Shown: positions 1 to 8,188 of the stretch, one piece after another | How the letters are laid out: each line of letters starts with the position of its first letter | Numbering within the stretch: the stretch's first letter is position 1 | Assembly: GCF_004365635.1 (NCBI RefSeq) | Contig: NZ_SOBH01000003.1 | Coordinates: 62,001-126,000 of the forward strand | Direction of reading: 5' to 3' | Length of the DNA: 64,000 nt | DNA from: Litoreibacter halocynthiae | Lineage (GTDB): Bacteria > Pseudomonadota > Alphaproteobacteria > Rhodobacterales > Rhodobacteraceae | The notes under the pieces: model-generated | What the model saw: only the letters and a program-made list of their open reading frames with translations | What the model was told of the DNA's origin: nothing | Database searches by the model: none | Position numbers and translations under genes: made by a program

Positions 1-185
1 ACGCCGAGCAGGAAGACCTCAGCATCACAACAAGTTCGCGCCCGTCACCGGATGAAACTGATTTCGAGCAGAAGCGCGGTGTATCTGTCTGGAATCTAGA
101 CGTCGGTCCGGGCGAGACAAAAACCGTGCGTGTGAATGTCGATATGGACTGGCCCGAAGGGCAGCAGTTGTTCTGGCAGCCGTAG
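1..185 (+). CDS. C-terminal end of a DUF4139-type protein (partial)
   Basis: Only the last 60 codons lie in the window, read from base 3 to the TAG at 183-185. The tail has an alternating beta-strand pattern ending in VSVWNLDVGPGETKTV and then DWPEGQQLFWQP. This resembles the end of DUF4139 (MuiA-type) proteins, where a Trp-containing strand, a PGE turn and a final WPEG strand close the domain. No function can be deduced from this fragment. It converges on the PII-like gene, with a single base between the two stop codons. The family call rests on a short tail and is moderate. Confidence 0.5.
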   Translation, partial: AEQEDLSITTSSRPSPDETDFEQKRGVSVWNLDVGPGETKTVRVNVDMDWPEGQQLFWQP

Positions 186-186
186 C

Positions 187-498
187 CTAGAACCGCTCCG
201 CCCGCAGCACCTGACAATCGGTCACGGTAACAATGCCGATATACCGTTCGACCACCGCGAAGGCCGCGTCGAGCAGTTTGTCCAGCTTGTCGGGGCGCAC
301 GATGCAGATCACCTGCACCATGCCGCCAGCACGACTGACTTGCCCCTCGCGGCTCCATGGGCCGGACTGGCCCGAGCCACCAAGGACGGGAAGAATGGAG
401 TAGCCGGTCACGTCCGCCGTTTGCAGTGCGTCGGTCAGGCGGCTTTGCATCACGGCCTCGATCGTGATCACTACGCGTTTCGCGTCATGGGTTTGCAT
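187..498 (-). CDS. PII-like signalling protein next to SbtA (SbtB-like)
   Basis: This 103-residue protein has the PII-like ferredoxin-type fold pattern: an opening strand RVVITIEAVM, a helix, a Gly/Ser-rich loop (LGGSGQSGPWSREGQ) in the T-loop position, then strand MVQVICIV and a final helix-strand. In cyanobacteria SbtB, a PII-like protein, binds adenyl nucleotides and controls the bicarbonate transporter SbtA. Here the gene follows sbtA by three bases, with GGAGG six bases before its ATG inside the end of sbtA, so translation is probably coupled. I do not see the C-terminal CGPxGC redox loop of some SbtB proteins. The role as SbtA regulator is inferred from context. Confidence 0.75.
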   Translation of the reverse strand: MQTHDAKRVVITIEAVMQSRLTDALQTADVTGYSILPVLGGSGQSGPWSREGQVSRAGGMVQVICIVRPDKLDKLLDAAFAVVERYIGIVTVTDCQVLRAERF

Positions 499-501
499 GG
501 G

Positions 502-1479
502 TCATCCTCCGGTTACTTGGCTGGCAATCGCGATATAGGCGGGGATGCCGAGGGTCAGGTTGAAGGGAAAGGTGATCCCCAAGGACAGTGTCAGATATAT
601 GGACGGGTTGGCCTCTGGCAGCGCCACGCGCATTGCCGCTGGAACGGCGATATAGCTGGCCGATGCACAAAGGGTCATGAATAACGCAACACCACCAGTG
701 GACAGCCCCAGCAGCATTCCGGCCGCGAGGCCGAAACAGCTGCCGACCAGTGGCATCAGCATGCCAAAAGCGAACACGCCTGGCGTCAGATATTTGCCGC
801 TGTCCCGCAACCCGCGACCTGCGACAAGGCCCATATCCAGCAGGAATAGACACAAAACGCCCTGAAACGGAGAGACGATGAAACTGGCGATTTTTTCCAG
901 CCCGTCTTGTCCCGTGATCGCGCCAATGACGAAGCTGCCGATCAAAAGCACGATGGAGCCGTTCAGCAGTATTTCCCGCCACAAATTTCCGTCCATCTGG
1001 TTGCCGCCTGCCTTTCGCGACACCAGCCAAAGGGCCGAAAGGATCGCTGGCGCTTCCATGATGGCCGCAACCGCAACCATGTAGCCTTCGGGGTCCAACC
1101 CGCGTCCTGTCAACGCACTGGTGCAGGCCACAAACGTCACAATAGAGATAGAGCCGTAATGCCCTGCAACGGCGGCTGCATCGATGGTGCTTAGCTGCGT
1201 CATGATGCGCAGAAGTCCGAAGGCCACGAACGGAATTGTCGCTGACAAGATCCCACCGGCAATCAAAGACAGGATCAACCCCGCGTCCACACCATGCGCG
1301 GCAACAGAGGCGCCGCCCTTGAAGCCGATCGCAAACAGCAAGTAGATCGACAACGCCTTGGCGGCGGCTTCCGGGATTGTCAGATCAGATCGCGCGAACG
1401 CGGCCAGAACGCCCAATACAAAGAACAGGATCAATGGGGACAGCAAGTTGTCAGCTGCCAGTGATAGCACGTCGCCCAT
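502..1479 (-). CDS. sbtA: SbtA-family sodium-dependent bicarbonate transporter
   Basis: This 325-residue integral membrane protein has about ten hydrophobic segments. It opens with NLLSPLILFFVLGVLAAF and contains the Gly-rich segment LFAIGFKGG, both typical of the SbtA (DUF897) family. SbtA proteins import bicarbonate with sodium across the inner membrane. The start is ATG 1479, with GGAGG six bases upstream. It lies between a beta carbonic anhydrase upstream and a PII-like gene downstream on the same strand, which supports the inorganic-carbon role. It is somewhat shorter than cyanobacterial SbtA (about 370 residues), having a shorter central loop. Substrate is inferred from family and context. 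Confidence 0.85.
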   Translation of the reverse strand: MGDVLSLAADNLLSPLILFFVLGVLAAFARSDLTIPEAAAKALSIYLLFAIGFKGGASVAAHGVDAGLILSLIAGGILSATIPFVAFGLLRIMTQLSTIDAAAVAGHYGSISIVTFVACTSALTGRGLDPEGYMVAVAAIMEAPAILSALWLVSRKAGGNQMDGNLWREILLNGSIVLLIGSFVIGAITGQDGLEKIASFIVSPFQGVLCLFLLDMGLVAGRGLRDSGKYLTPGVFAFGMLMPLVGSCFGLAAGMLLGLSTGGVALFMTLCASASYIAVPAAMRVALPEANPSIYLTLSLGITFPFNLTLGIPAYIAIASQVTGG

Positions 1480-1503
1480 GCGGGTCCTCCGGCGGGTTAG
1501 GGT

Positions 1504-2151
1504 CTAAACTGGAACGAATCCCGTCTCTGGGACGTAGTGCTCGAGGCCGCCTTCGCCAATGTCGTTCCACAGGCCGTGCAGGCTGAGCATCCCTTGCTCC
1601 ATTTCCTTTGCGACGAAGGGGAACCCCGCAAGGTTTTCCAGCGACACCAACACTGCCTCCCTCTCCAATGCGCTGCGGCGTTCTGCCTCGTCCTCGATGT
1701 CTTTCACGCGCTCGTAGCCGGGACGCAAAATGTCCATCCAGCGCCCGATGAAGCTGGTCTTCTCCTCCAGTTGCGGCGCGTTGCCCGAGCACATGTCGTG
1801 GCACCCGTTGACACCGCCGCAGTTTGAATGTCCCAGCACGATGATATGTGCAACTTTCAGGGTGCCCACTGCGTATTCGATGGCGGCTGATGTGCCGTGA
1901 TACTCGCCATCCGGATTATAGGGCGGCACGAGGTTGGCGATGTTGCGGTGGATGAAAAACTCGCCCTGCTCTGCCCCGAAAATCGAGGTGACATGCACTC
2001 GGCTGTCGCAACATGAAATCACCATGGCGCGCGGGTTTTGCCCGTCGGCGGCAAGGCGGCGGTACCACGGTTCGTTCTCCGAATAAGTCGTGGCCTTCCA
2101 GCCATGGTAGCGGTTGATCAGATAGTGCGGCAGGGGTTTGGGCGTGCGCAT
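1504..2151 (-). CDS. Beta-class carbonic anhydrase
   Basis: This 215-residue protein interconverts CO2 and bicarbonate with a zinc ion. Zinc ligands are visible as C47 and the Asp/Arg pair in CCDSR (47-51), then H108 and C111 in GHSNCGG. The ATG at 2151 begins MRTPKPLPHYL, a usual start for this family; the open frame continues upstream but that part has no homologous character. It heads a minus-strand operon with sbtA and the PII-like gene. The set can import bicarbonate, convert it to CO2 or back, and sense energy state. The lack of carboxysome or RuBisCO genes nearby suggests supply to carboxylases or pH homeostasis; that is inference. Confidence 0.93.
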   Translation of the reverse strand: MRTPKPLPHYLINRYHGWKATTYSENEPWYRRLAADGQNPRAMVISCCDSRVHVTSIFGAEQGEFFIHRNIANLVPPYNPDGEYHGTSAAIEYAVGTLKVAHIIVLGHSNCGGVNGCHDMCSGNAPQLEEKTSFIGRWMDILRPGYERVKDIEDEAERRSALEREAVLVSLENLAGFPFVAKEMEQGMLSLHGLWNDIGEGGLEHYVPETGFVPV

Positions 2152-2284
2152 GGGGTACCTCTGAAAGTTTCGAACACAAGTATGTCGAATTGAGCAGAAA
2201 TTCGAGGGAAATCGTGCCGCACCGGAAAGACTTTGTTCAGCTTCGCCGCCGATGTTTGCAATGTGCTTTAAGGGGGCACGGATA

Positions 2285-2677
2285 ATGGGGTGCGTTATGC
2301 AGGATGTTTTGAAACTCGAAATGCGTGAACCGGTTCGGGTTGATCCGGACCGTTTGGTGGAGCTGTGCGTGTCCATGGGCGAAGCACGTGCCGAGGCGCT
2401 GATTACCACCGCGATGGAGGAATTGGCACGAGGAATGGTCGCGATTGAAGACGCATATGCGGCACAAAACATGGATGTTTTGACCCGTCGCGCCGATCTT
2501 TTGGTAAAGACCGCCGAAAATATCGGGATGACGACGTTCTCCCGGGTAGCGGATGATGTCGCCGCGTGCGGGCGTTTGAAAGAAGGCGTTTCGTTGGGTG
2601 CTACCTTGAACAGGCTACGGCGTATTGCCGATCGTTCGCTCAGTGCAGTGTGGGATATGCAAAACATTCCGGGTTAG
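2285..2677 (+). CDS. Small Hpt-like helical protein, phospho-histidine missing
   Basis: This 130-residue protein is almost wholly alpha-helical. Residues 70-81 (ADLLVKTAENIG) line up with the Hpt signature aHxLKGsAaniG, but D71 stands where the phosphorylated histidine should be, and the Lys-Gly pair is replaced by Val-Lys. I therefore read it as an Hpt-type four-helix bundle unable to carry phosphate, which is inference from a short motif. ATG 2285 is chosen because AGGGGG lies eight bases upstream; ATG 2252 and 2297 are alternatives. It is divergent from the carbonic anhydrase operon and lies 80 bases before the aminopeptidase gene. No other function is recognisable. Confidence 0.6.
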   Translation: MGCVMQDVLKLEMREPVRVDPDRLVELCVSMGEARAEALITTAMEELARGMVAIEDAYAAQNMDVLTRRADLLVKTAENIGMTTFSRVADDVAACGRLKEGVSLGATLNRLRRIADRSLSAVWDMQNIPG

Positions 2678-2757
2678 ACGCCGCTCTGCGACACGCCTTT
2701 GCTTGCAGATTGCGCCGCAAGCAGTAGGCTGCCCCTGCAGCACCAAGGGCATGGACT

Positions 2758-4155
2758 ATGTTGAACCACACAAGGCTTAAATTTGCCGACACCAGCGACG
2801 ACGCGGTTCGGCTCCTGGCATTCGGCGTGGATGCACTTGATGACTGGTTGGAGTCCCAACCACAAGATGTACAGGTTTGGGTCAAGGCGCAGGGCTTTAA
2901 AGCTGCCGAAGGCACAACTTGTATCATACCCGCTGGGGGTGGCGTTATTTCCATGGCGCTTGCGGGCTTGGGCGATGCTCAGTCGCGCGCGCGCGGGCGC
3001 TTCACGATGGCCTTGATTGCCGCCAAGCTGCCTGCCGGAACGTATCAGCTCGTCAGTGACCACGCGGCAGATGATCTGGAAGAACACGCATTGGGCTGGC
3101 TGTTGTCGCAATACGCGTTCGAGACATACCGCGCGCAGCCACCGCACAGTGCGCGCCTCGTTTGCCCTGATGGAGTGGACAAAGACCGGATAGAGGCCAT
3201 CGCCGCCGGAGAGACCCTGACCCGCGATTTGATCAACACACCCGCGTCGGACATGGGGCCGAACGACTTGGAAGGCGCCGCGCGGACGCTGGCGAAAGCA
3301 CATGGTGCGGCCATCACTGTGGTGACCGGCGATGACCTGTTGGCCCAGAATTTCCCCATGATCCACACGGTTGGCCGTGCATCCGCGACCCCGCCGCGCC
3401 TGATCGACATGACATGGGGCGATGAAGGCCCGACGCTTGCGTTGGTCGGCAAGGGCGTATGCTTTGATACGGGCGGATTGAATATCAAACCTGCCGCGTC
3501 GATGGGCCTGATGAAGAAGGATATGGGCGGTGCCGCAACCGTATTGGGGCTGGCACACATGATAATGGCGTTGGGTCTAAAACTCAAGCTTAGGGTGCTG
3601 ATCCCCGCAGTTGAAAACGCCATCGACGGATCGGCCTATCGCCCGCAGGATATCCTGACATCCCGCAAGGGGCTTACCGTCGAAATCAACAACACCGACG
3701 CCGAAGGCCGCCTTGTGCTGGCAGATGCGTTGGCGCTTGCGGATGAGACGCCGCCTGATTTGATGATCTGCATGGCGACGCTTACAGGTGCCGCGCGCGT
3801 GGCTGTTGGCCCCGATATCTCGCCATTCTTCACCGGTGATGCGGCCTTCGCAGATGCGTTGCGCACAGGCGCGCGGCAGGTGCGCGATCCGGTTTGGGAA
3901 CTGCCGTTCCATGACCCCTACGAGCCATTGATCGAGCCGGGCATCGCCGATCTCGACAACGCCCCGAAAGGGGGCTTCGCTGGCACCATCACCGCGGCGC
4001 TGTTCTTGCGCCGTTTCGTGTCTAACACAGCGCGATTTGCCCATTTTGACGTCTATGGCTGGCAACCCGTTGCCGCTCCGGGACGACCTAAAGGGGGTGT
4101 CGGAATGGGTGCGCGCGCCATCCTTGCAGCTTTGCCGAAAGCGATGAACCTATGA
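2758..4155 (+). CDS. M17 family leucyl aminopeptidase
   Basis: This 465-residue cytosolic metallopeptidase releases N-terminal amino acids from peptides. The C-terminal catalytic domain carries the two M17 signatures: [14 protein letters not shown] with the following MKKDMGG (from about residue 230) and [14 protein letters not shown] (about residue 311), which supply the two-metal ligands and the catalytic Lys and Arg. The N-terminal third is the variable domain. The first ATG gives the usual family length. Its last four bases (ATGA) overlap the start of the NlpC/P60 gene, so the pair is probably coupled in translation and may act together on wall peptides. The exact substrate is unknown. Confidence 0.93.
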   Translation: MLNHTRLKFADTSDDAVRLLAFGVDALDDWLESQPQDVQVWVKAQGFKAAEGTTCIIPAGGGVISMALAGLGDAQSRARGRFTMALIAAKLPAGTYQLVSDHAADDLEEHALGWLLSQYAFETYRAQPPHSARLVCPDGVDKDRIEAIAAGETLTRDLINTPASDMGPNDLEGAARTLAKAHGAAITVVTGDDLLAQNFPMIHTVGRASATPPRLIDMTWGDEGPTLALVGKGVCFDTGGLNIKPAASMGLMKKDMGGAATVLGLAHMIMALGLKLKLRVLIPAVENAIDGSAYRPQDILTSRKGLTVEINNTDAEGRLVLADALALADETPPDLMICMATLTGAARVAVGPDISPFFTGDAAFADALRTGARQVRDPVWELPFHDPYEPLIEPGIADLDNAPKGGFAGTITAALFLRRFVSNTARFAHFDVYGWQPVAAPGRPKGGVGMGARAILAALPKAMNL

Positions 4156-4979
4156 GCCATGACCCGCGCGTTACTCCGGCCAATGGGCGTGTTGCCGCCA
4201 ACCACCTCAAGGAGGTGGTCGACGCGCCAAGCTACACGGACGGTGATATTGCCCAATGCGGCGCGGCCTTCGCGGATATTACTGGAAAGCCCGAAGGGCG
4301 GCGCACGTCGCAACTGATCTATGGCGATTTGTTCAATGTGCTGGAGCGTCGCAACGGTTTCGCGTTCGGGCAAACGGTGCATGACGGATATTGCGGTTAT
4401 GTGCGGGAAGACCTGCTCGACCGACCCCATGACGCAAGCCATTGGGTGGCGATGCCCTGCACGCATCTCTATCCTGGCCCCAACATGAAGCTGATGAATA
4501 ACGGCGCGCTTTATCTCGGCTCCGAAGTGCAGGTGATGGAGGAGGAGGGCACTTGGTCCCGCCTGTCCAACGGCGGCTATGTACCAACCATGCATTTGCT
4601 GCCAATCGACCAGCGGATGAACGATCCGGTGTCTGTCGCTGACCTTTATATGGGAACGCCCTATCTTTGGGGGGGCGGCACGCGGCACGGGATCGACTGC
4701 TCCGGTCTGGTGCAGATCGCCTGGCGCAGTTGCGGGATGGATTGTCCGCGGGACAGCGACATGCAGGAAGCCGAGGTCGGCGCCCCGATCGAGCTGGCAG
4801 ATGCCCGGCGTGGTGATCTGTTGTTCTGGAAGGGCCATGTTGCGCTTGTCTCGGGAGACGACATGATCCTGCACGCCAACGCCTATCATATGGCCGTGGC
4901 CTACGAGCCGTTGTCTGACGCCATCTCGCGGATCGAGGCTGCGGGTGACGGTCCGGTAACTTCTGTAAAACGGATCTAG
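4152..4979 (+). CDS. NlpC/P60 (C40) peptidase with N-terminal SH3-like domains
   Basis: This 275-residue cysteine peptidase has a C-terminal NlpC/P60 domain. The nucleophile lies in GIDCSGLV (near residue 180), the His in GHVALVSG (near 229), and a polar residue follows in HANAYHMAV. The N-terminal half looks like two SH3-type beta modules ([13 protein letters not shown] and [13 protein letters not shown]), as in enzymes that cut gamma-D-Glu-diaminopimelate bonds in muropeptides. No signal peptide is seen, so it probably recycles wall peptides in the cytoplasm. Its start overlaps the aminopeptidase stop by four bases. Its TAG shares the bases CTAG with the stop of the opposing DUF2794 gene. 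Confidence 0.9.
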   Translation: MSHDPRVTPANGRVAANHLKEVVDAPSYTDGDIAQCGAAFADITGKPEGRRTSQLIYGDLFNVLERRNGFAFGQTVHDGYCGYVREDLLDRPHDASHWVAMPCTHLYPGPNMKLMNNGALYLGSEVQVMEEEGTWSRLSNGGYVPTMHLLPIDQRMNDPVSVADLYMGTPYLWGGGTRHGIDCSGLVQIAWRSCGMDCPRDSDMQEAEVGAPIELADARRGDLLFWKGHVALVSGDDMILHANAYHMAVAYEPLSDAISRIEAAGDGPVTSVKRI

Positions 4980-5317
4980 TCGACGGAGCGGATCAGCTTT
5001 TTCTCAAGAACGCGCAAGACCTGCCGCAAGTCGGCTCCGCGTTTCAGAATGCGTCCGTCCATGCCAATCACAGCGTAGGTCTGTTTTTTCGTCGCCAGCT
5101 TTGGGCGCTTTTCGATCCGGTAGATCGGGTGTTCTGCCGCCCGCCGGAAAATCGAGAATACCGCGACATCCTTCAGCATCGAAATGCCGTAGTCGCGCCA
5201 TTCCCCTGCTGCGACCATGCGGCCATAGACCGTTAAAATATCGCCTAGCTCGCGCCGCTGAAACGCAACCTTTTCAGATTGGTTTGGTCGGAAGGGGATC
5301 GGCGCGTTTTGGTTCAT
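4976..5317 (-). CDS. DUF2794 family protein
   Basis: This 113-residue protein begins [12 protein letters not shown] and contains [29 protein letters not shown], the pattern of DUF2794, a small alphaproteobacterial family of unknown function. It is rich in basic residues, has no membrane segment and ends with a helix ([14 protein letters not shown]). ATG 5317 fits the usual family start; the frame stays open further upstream without family likeness. The stop TAG (bases 4976-4978 on this strand) overlaps the stop of the converging NlpC/P60 gene. No function is known to me. Confidence 0.8.
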   Translation of the reverse strand: MNQNAPIPFRPNQSEKVAFQRRELGDILTVYGRMVAAGEWRDYGISMLKDVAVFSIFRRAAEHPIYRIEKRPKLATKKQTYAVIGMDGRILKRGADLRQVLRVLEKKLIRSVD

Positions 5318-5376
5318 GCAAGTATGGTGGGCCGCGTTTCGTTTCAAATCAAGCTTTGCCTTTAAATTGCCGCGTG

Positions 5377-5553
5377 ATGACCCAAGCATCACCACTCCGC
5401 CTCCCCGATGACGCCCCACTTGATGGCGATACACGCCTTGTAGCGAGTGTAAGCTCAAGCCCGATGCGGTGTGATCAGCCCCCACCCAGATCGCCGTGTC
5501 GGGTGCTACATAGTTAAAGAGCCCCCGGTCTGGTTATCAGGCCGGGGGTTTTT
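5377..5553 (+). ncRNA. Putative small RNA or short gene ending in a terminator
   Basis: No recognised gene lies on the plus strand between the divergent start of DUF2794 and the next minus-strand gene, yet the region ends in a very strong plus-strand terminator, so something is transcribed here. A 46-codon frame (5377-5517) begins at an ATG without ribosome binding site and stops five bases before the terminator; its C-terminal half (PMRCDQPPPRSPC) is unlike a folded protein. Dyads such as GGCG-ATACA-CGCC and CACCC...GGGTG suggest RNA structure. I could not match it to 6S, SRP or tmRNA. The 5' end is a guess. A TTTAAAT near 5361 could be a -10 element, which would make the ORF leaderless. Confidence 0.4.
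5522..5553 (+). terminator. Strong intrinsic terminator
   Basis: An 11-bp stem (CCCCCGGTCTG paired with CAGGCCGGGGG, one G-T pair) closes a five-base loop GTTAT and is followed directly by TTTTT. It has the plus-strand polarity of a Rho-independent terminator and ends the unassigned transcript upstream. It also shields the region from read-through. Confidence 0.9.
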
Positions 5554-5636
5554 CTTTGTGCTGGAGTTGTGAAGGGCAAATGGTTGGGTTGCGCCAACAA
5601 TGTCGCGATACTCCATAGGCTACGTCAAAAAGCTGA

Positions 5637-6029
5637 TTACTCGCAGACATGAAAGGTAATACGCCCGCTAGGAACATACTGAGCGAATTGCCCGATCATC
5701 TCGATGTCACCAATGTCTTCACCAAAACGGAAAGCAAAAACTTGCGGGATCAAAAACATCGGACCCGCACAGTACCCTTTTCTGGTAAGGGTCTGGTATT
5801 CTTTCAAATCCAATTGTGGAAGTTGGTCAAATTCACAAAGAAACTCAATCGCTTCGATGGTTGTTTCTGACATGATAAACCCCCCTGCATCCAGAACGGT
5901 CTCCTCCGAGGTGCCACATAGGGCGGCATCCGAGATGATCATACGATCCGCAAGACTCACGCTTGGAACGGATGTCAGAATGGCGAAGGCAATCAAAGAA
6001 TTGAAGTTGAAGAAACCCATCAAAAACAT
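5637..6029 (-). CDS. Small exported protein of unknown function
   Basis: This 130-residue protein starts with a signal-peptide-like stretch (MFLMGFFNFNSLIAFAIL, then SVPSVSLADR with a likely cut after SLA). The mature part holds four cysteines (ALCGTS, FLCEFD, YCAGP and HVCE at the C-terminus), an even number that could form two disulfides in the periplasm. I recognise no family. Base composition is visibly more AT-rich than its neighbours, which may point to transfer. The start could also be the ATG at 6020. It stands alone, with no obvious operon partner. Confidence 0.6.
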   Translation of the reverse strand: MFLMGFFNFNSLIAFAILTSVPSVSLADRMIISDAALCGTSEETVLDAGGFIMSETTIEAIEFLCEFDQLPQLDLKEYQTLTRKGYCAGPMFLIPQVFAFRFGEDIGDIEMIGQFAQYVPSGRITFHVCE

Positions 6030-6110
6030 CCACTTTGAATTATATTTCGTGTTTGACGGCGGGAAGAAGGGTTTGGTGTTCCTCACCGACCGAACCGTCC
6101 CACAATAGTC

Positions 6111-6131
6111 AAAAAGAAGCTTGTTTGCTTC
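6111..6131 (-). terminator. Candidate terminator downstream of the DUF4198 gene
   Basis: On the minus strand GAAGC-AAACAA-GCTTC is followed by TTTTTG. The stem is only five base pairs, about 80 bases after the DUF4198 stop codon and upstream of the small exported protein, so it may separate the two genes. Weak evidence. Confidence 0.4.
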
Positions 6132-6209
6132 AACTCATTTGTCAGGATCAGCCAACGTTATCTGCACGATTCATGACCGAAGCCGGATCAATGTAGACTG
6201 ATAACTTCC

Positions 6210-7016
6210 CTACTCCGGAACCTTAAACGTCAGCGACGCCCAGACGGACTCCCAAACCGGAAACTTGGTTGGGTCCCCTTCATCCAGCGGTAGTAACTGC
6301 ACGGCATCAACAAGATACTCGTGACCGGCGGTTACAGGGAACGCGCCGATTCCTTCGGCATTTGTCCGGTGCAGCGTGATCTCGACTTTGCCGTCGGGGC
6401 CTTTGTCGAACAGCTCAATCTGGGCATCCGCGAGGGGTTTGCCATCCAGAAGCACCTTTACCGGAAACGTATCCATCTGGTCGGTATACGGATTGGCCAG
6501 CGCGATAATTTCAGTCTTCAACCCGACTTCAAGGTCAGCCCCTTTGCCGTCACCCACAGCAACAAGACTTTTGGCATATCGCCGATAGCGTTCCATAAAC
6601 CGCTCGGTCGGCAGCGCGCGTTCCGCGTGGCTCTGAACCGCCCACTCGAAATCCTTGTGCTTGGCGAATTTGGTGAACTTCTTCATGCCCTTGTAGGTGA
6701 GAAGGTTGTCACCCGTTTCGTGCACGATAATGACCAGCCCCTCGGCAGGTGCGATCATATTCAGGGCAGGGGTGTCCCCCAACCGTCCGGCGACCGGCGT
6801 GACTTGATTGCCCATCACCAGATCGAAGCGCGTAAACCGATTCTCGTTGAAGGCGTAGGACGCGCCGCCAAACTCCTCACCTACCCGAAGTTGGGCTTGA
6901 ACCTCGCCGCCTTTCGGGGTCACGTAGGCTTCGGGAGAAATCCAGAATTCGTGGGCATTGGCTGTGGCCGTCCACACGGTGATCAAGACGGCAAAACAGG
7001 TAAGGCGGGGCAACAT
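6210..7016 (-). CDS. DUF4198 exported protein
   Basis: This 268-residue protein has a signal peptide (MLPRLTCFAVLITVWTATANA) followed by HEFWISPEAY, the hallmark opening of DUF4198 proteins, whose free N-terminal His resembles metal-handling periplasmic proteins. The C-terminal part (ALANPYTDQMDTFPVKVLLDGKPL) is an immunoglobulin-like domain. Family members often sit beside nickel, cobalt or copper transport genes, so a role in periplasmic metal supply is plausible but not shown. AAAGGA six bases before the ATG at 7016 supports this start. That start codon overlaps the start of the divergent HupE/UreJ gene in the shared bases CATG. Confidence 0.8.
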   Translation of the reverse strand: MLPRLTCFAVLITVWTATANAHEFWISPEAYVTPKGGEVQAQLRVGEEFGGASYAFNENRFTRFDLVMGNQVTPVAGRLGDTPALNMIAPAEGLVIIVHETGDNLLTYKGMKKFTKFAKHKDFEWAVQSHAERALPTERFMERYRRYAKSLVAVGDGKGADLEVGLKTEIIALANPYTDQMDTFPVKVLLDGKPLADAQIELFDKGPDGKVEITLHRTNAEGIGAFPVTAGHEYLVDAVQLLPLDEGDPTKFPVWESVWASLTFKVPE

Positions 7017-7017
7017 G
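7014..7017. other. Head-to-head overlapping start codons (CATG)
   Basis: The ATG of the DUF4198 gene (minus, 7016-7014) and the ATG of the HupE/UreJ gene (plus, 7015-7017) share two bases in the palindrome CATG. Each gene's ribosome binding site and promoter must therefore lie inside the other gene's first codons. If the HupE start is really a later ATG (7045 or 7066), the overlap vanishes, though the spacing remains unusually tight. Confidence 0.6.
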
Positions 7018-8166
7018 GCAAATCCTTTGAACAAGTTAAAACACATGCTGGTGCAACTGGGTGCGATGTCAATGCTGGCGTTGTTCACGATGACGTCGTT
7101 GCTTGTAGCGCATGAGATCAGGCCAGCCATCGCAGATGTGACTTTGACCGAAGACGCGCTGGAAATGAAGATCCGTATGACGGCGGAGCCGCTGATTGCG
7201 GGCATTGACCTTGAAGGGCTGCAAGACACCAACGAAGCCCCCGAAGCCGAGCAATACGACGCCCTGCGCGCGTTGCCCCCTGCTGAACTGTCCGCACAGT
7301 TTCAACAGGCGTGGCCCGACATCGCGAATGGGGTCTCCGTGTTGGCGGGCGATGCGCCCGTCGCCTTGGAACTTGTAAGCGTAGAGGTCGCAGACCAGCC
7401 GGATATCGAACTTCCCCGTGATACGATGGTTGTTCTAAGGGGCGTCCTGCCTACCGATAACAGCGATGTGCGCGCCGGATGGCAGGCAGCCAACGGGCCG
7501 ATTATCATACGTCAGGCAGAGGGTGGGGATGACGCCTATGCGGGCTATCTGGAGAACGGCGCACTCAGCGAGCCGCTTCCGCGAACCGGCGCTGCAACGG
7601 AATCTGCGCTGTCGGTTTTTGTCCGCTACATCGGGGTCGGCTTCGACCATATTATTCCCAAAGGTCTGGATCATATCCTGTTCGTCTTGGGCCTGTTCTT
7701 CCTCTCGCTGCATTTGCGCCCGCTAATCACGCAGGTCACAGTATTCACCGTAGCGCACACCATCACGCTGGCTTTGGCAAGCCTTGGCTACGTCTCGGTC
7801 AACCCCGCAATTGTGGAGCCCTTGATCGCCGCCTCCATCGTTTACGTCGCGGTTGAAAACATCTTTACCAGTCGCATTACGTGGTGGCGGCCTATCGTGA
7901 TTTTCGCGTTCGGCTTGCTGCACGGTCTGGGCTTCGCCTCTGTTCTGGGGGAATTCGGCCTTGCGCCGGGTCGCTTTGTGGCTGGGCTTATCGGCTTCAA
8001 CGTCGGCGTTGAAGTTGGCCAACTCACGGTTATCGCGCTGGCGTTCCTTGCGGTGGGCTACTGGTTTGGCAACAAGCCGTGGTACCGCGCGCGCATCGCG
8101 ATCCCTGCATCCGTATTCATCGCAATCGTCGGCGGTTACTGGGCGGTCGAGCGGGTATTCCTGTGA
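7015..8166 (+). CDS. HupE/UreJ family membrane protein
   Basis: This 383-residue protein has an N-terminal signal segment (LVQLGAMSMLALFTMTSLL, cut before HEIRPAIAD), a periplasmic domain of roughly 160 residues, and a C-terminal membrane domain of about six helices. The membrane part carries GFDHIIPKGLDHILFVLGLF, with the His/Asp pattern of HupE/UreJ proteins, and GLLHGLGFA. HupE/UreJ proteins are associated with nickel uptake for hydrogenase or urease, but this longer form is common where neither enzyme is near, so the substrate is uncertain. ATG 7015 is preceded by AAGGCGGGG. It leads a plus-strand operon with App1, EamA and DUF1294 genes. Confidence 0.85.
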   Translation: MANPLNKLKHMLVQLGAMSMLALFTMTSLLVAHEIRPAIADVTLTEDALEMKIRMTAEPLIAGIDLEGLQDTNEAPEAEQYDALRALPPAELSAQFQQAWPDIANGVSVLAGDAPVALELVSVEVADQPDIELPRDTMVVLRGVLPTDNSDVRAGWQAANGPIIIRQAEGGDDAYAGYLENGALSEPLPRTGAATESALSVFVRYIGVGFDHIIPKGLDHILFVLGLFFLSLHLRPLITQVTVFTVAHTITLALASLGYVSVNPAIVEPLIAASIVYVAVENIFTSRITWWRPIVIFAFGLLHGLGFASVLGEFGLAPGRFVAGLIGFNVGVEVGQLTVIALAFLAVGYWFGNKPWYRARIAIPASVFIAIVGGYWAVERVFL

Positions 8167-8188
8167 GGGTGCTGCAGCACCTGATGTT

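Noticed and set aside
5377-5553. 6S, SRP or tmRNA as identity of the terminated transcript
   Set aside because: None of the core motifs of these RNAs that I know (for example GGAAGCAGCC of SRP RNA) is present.
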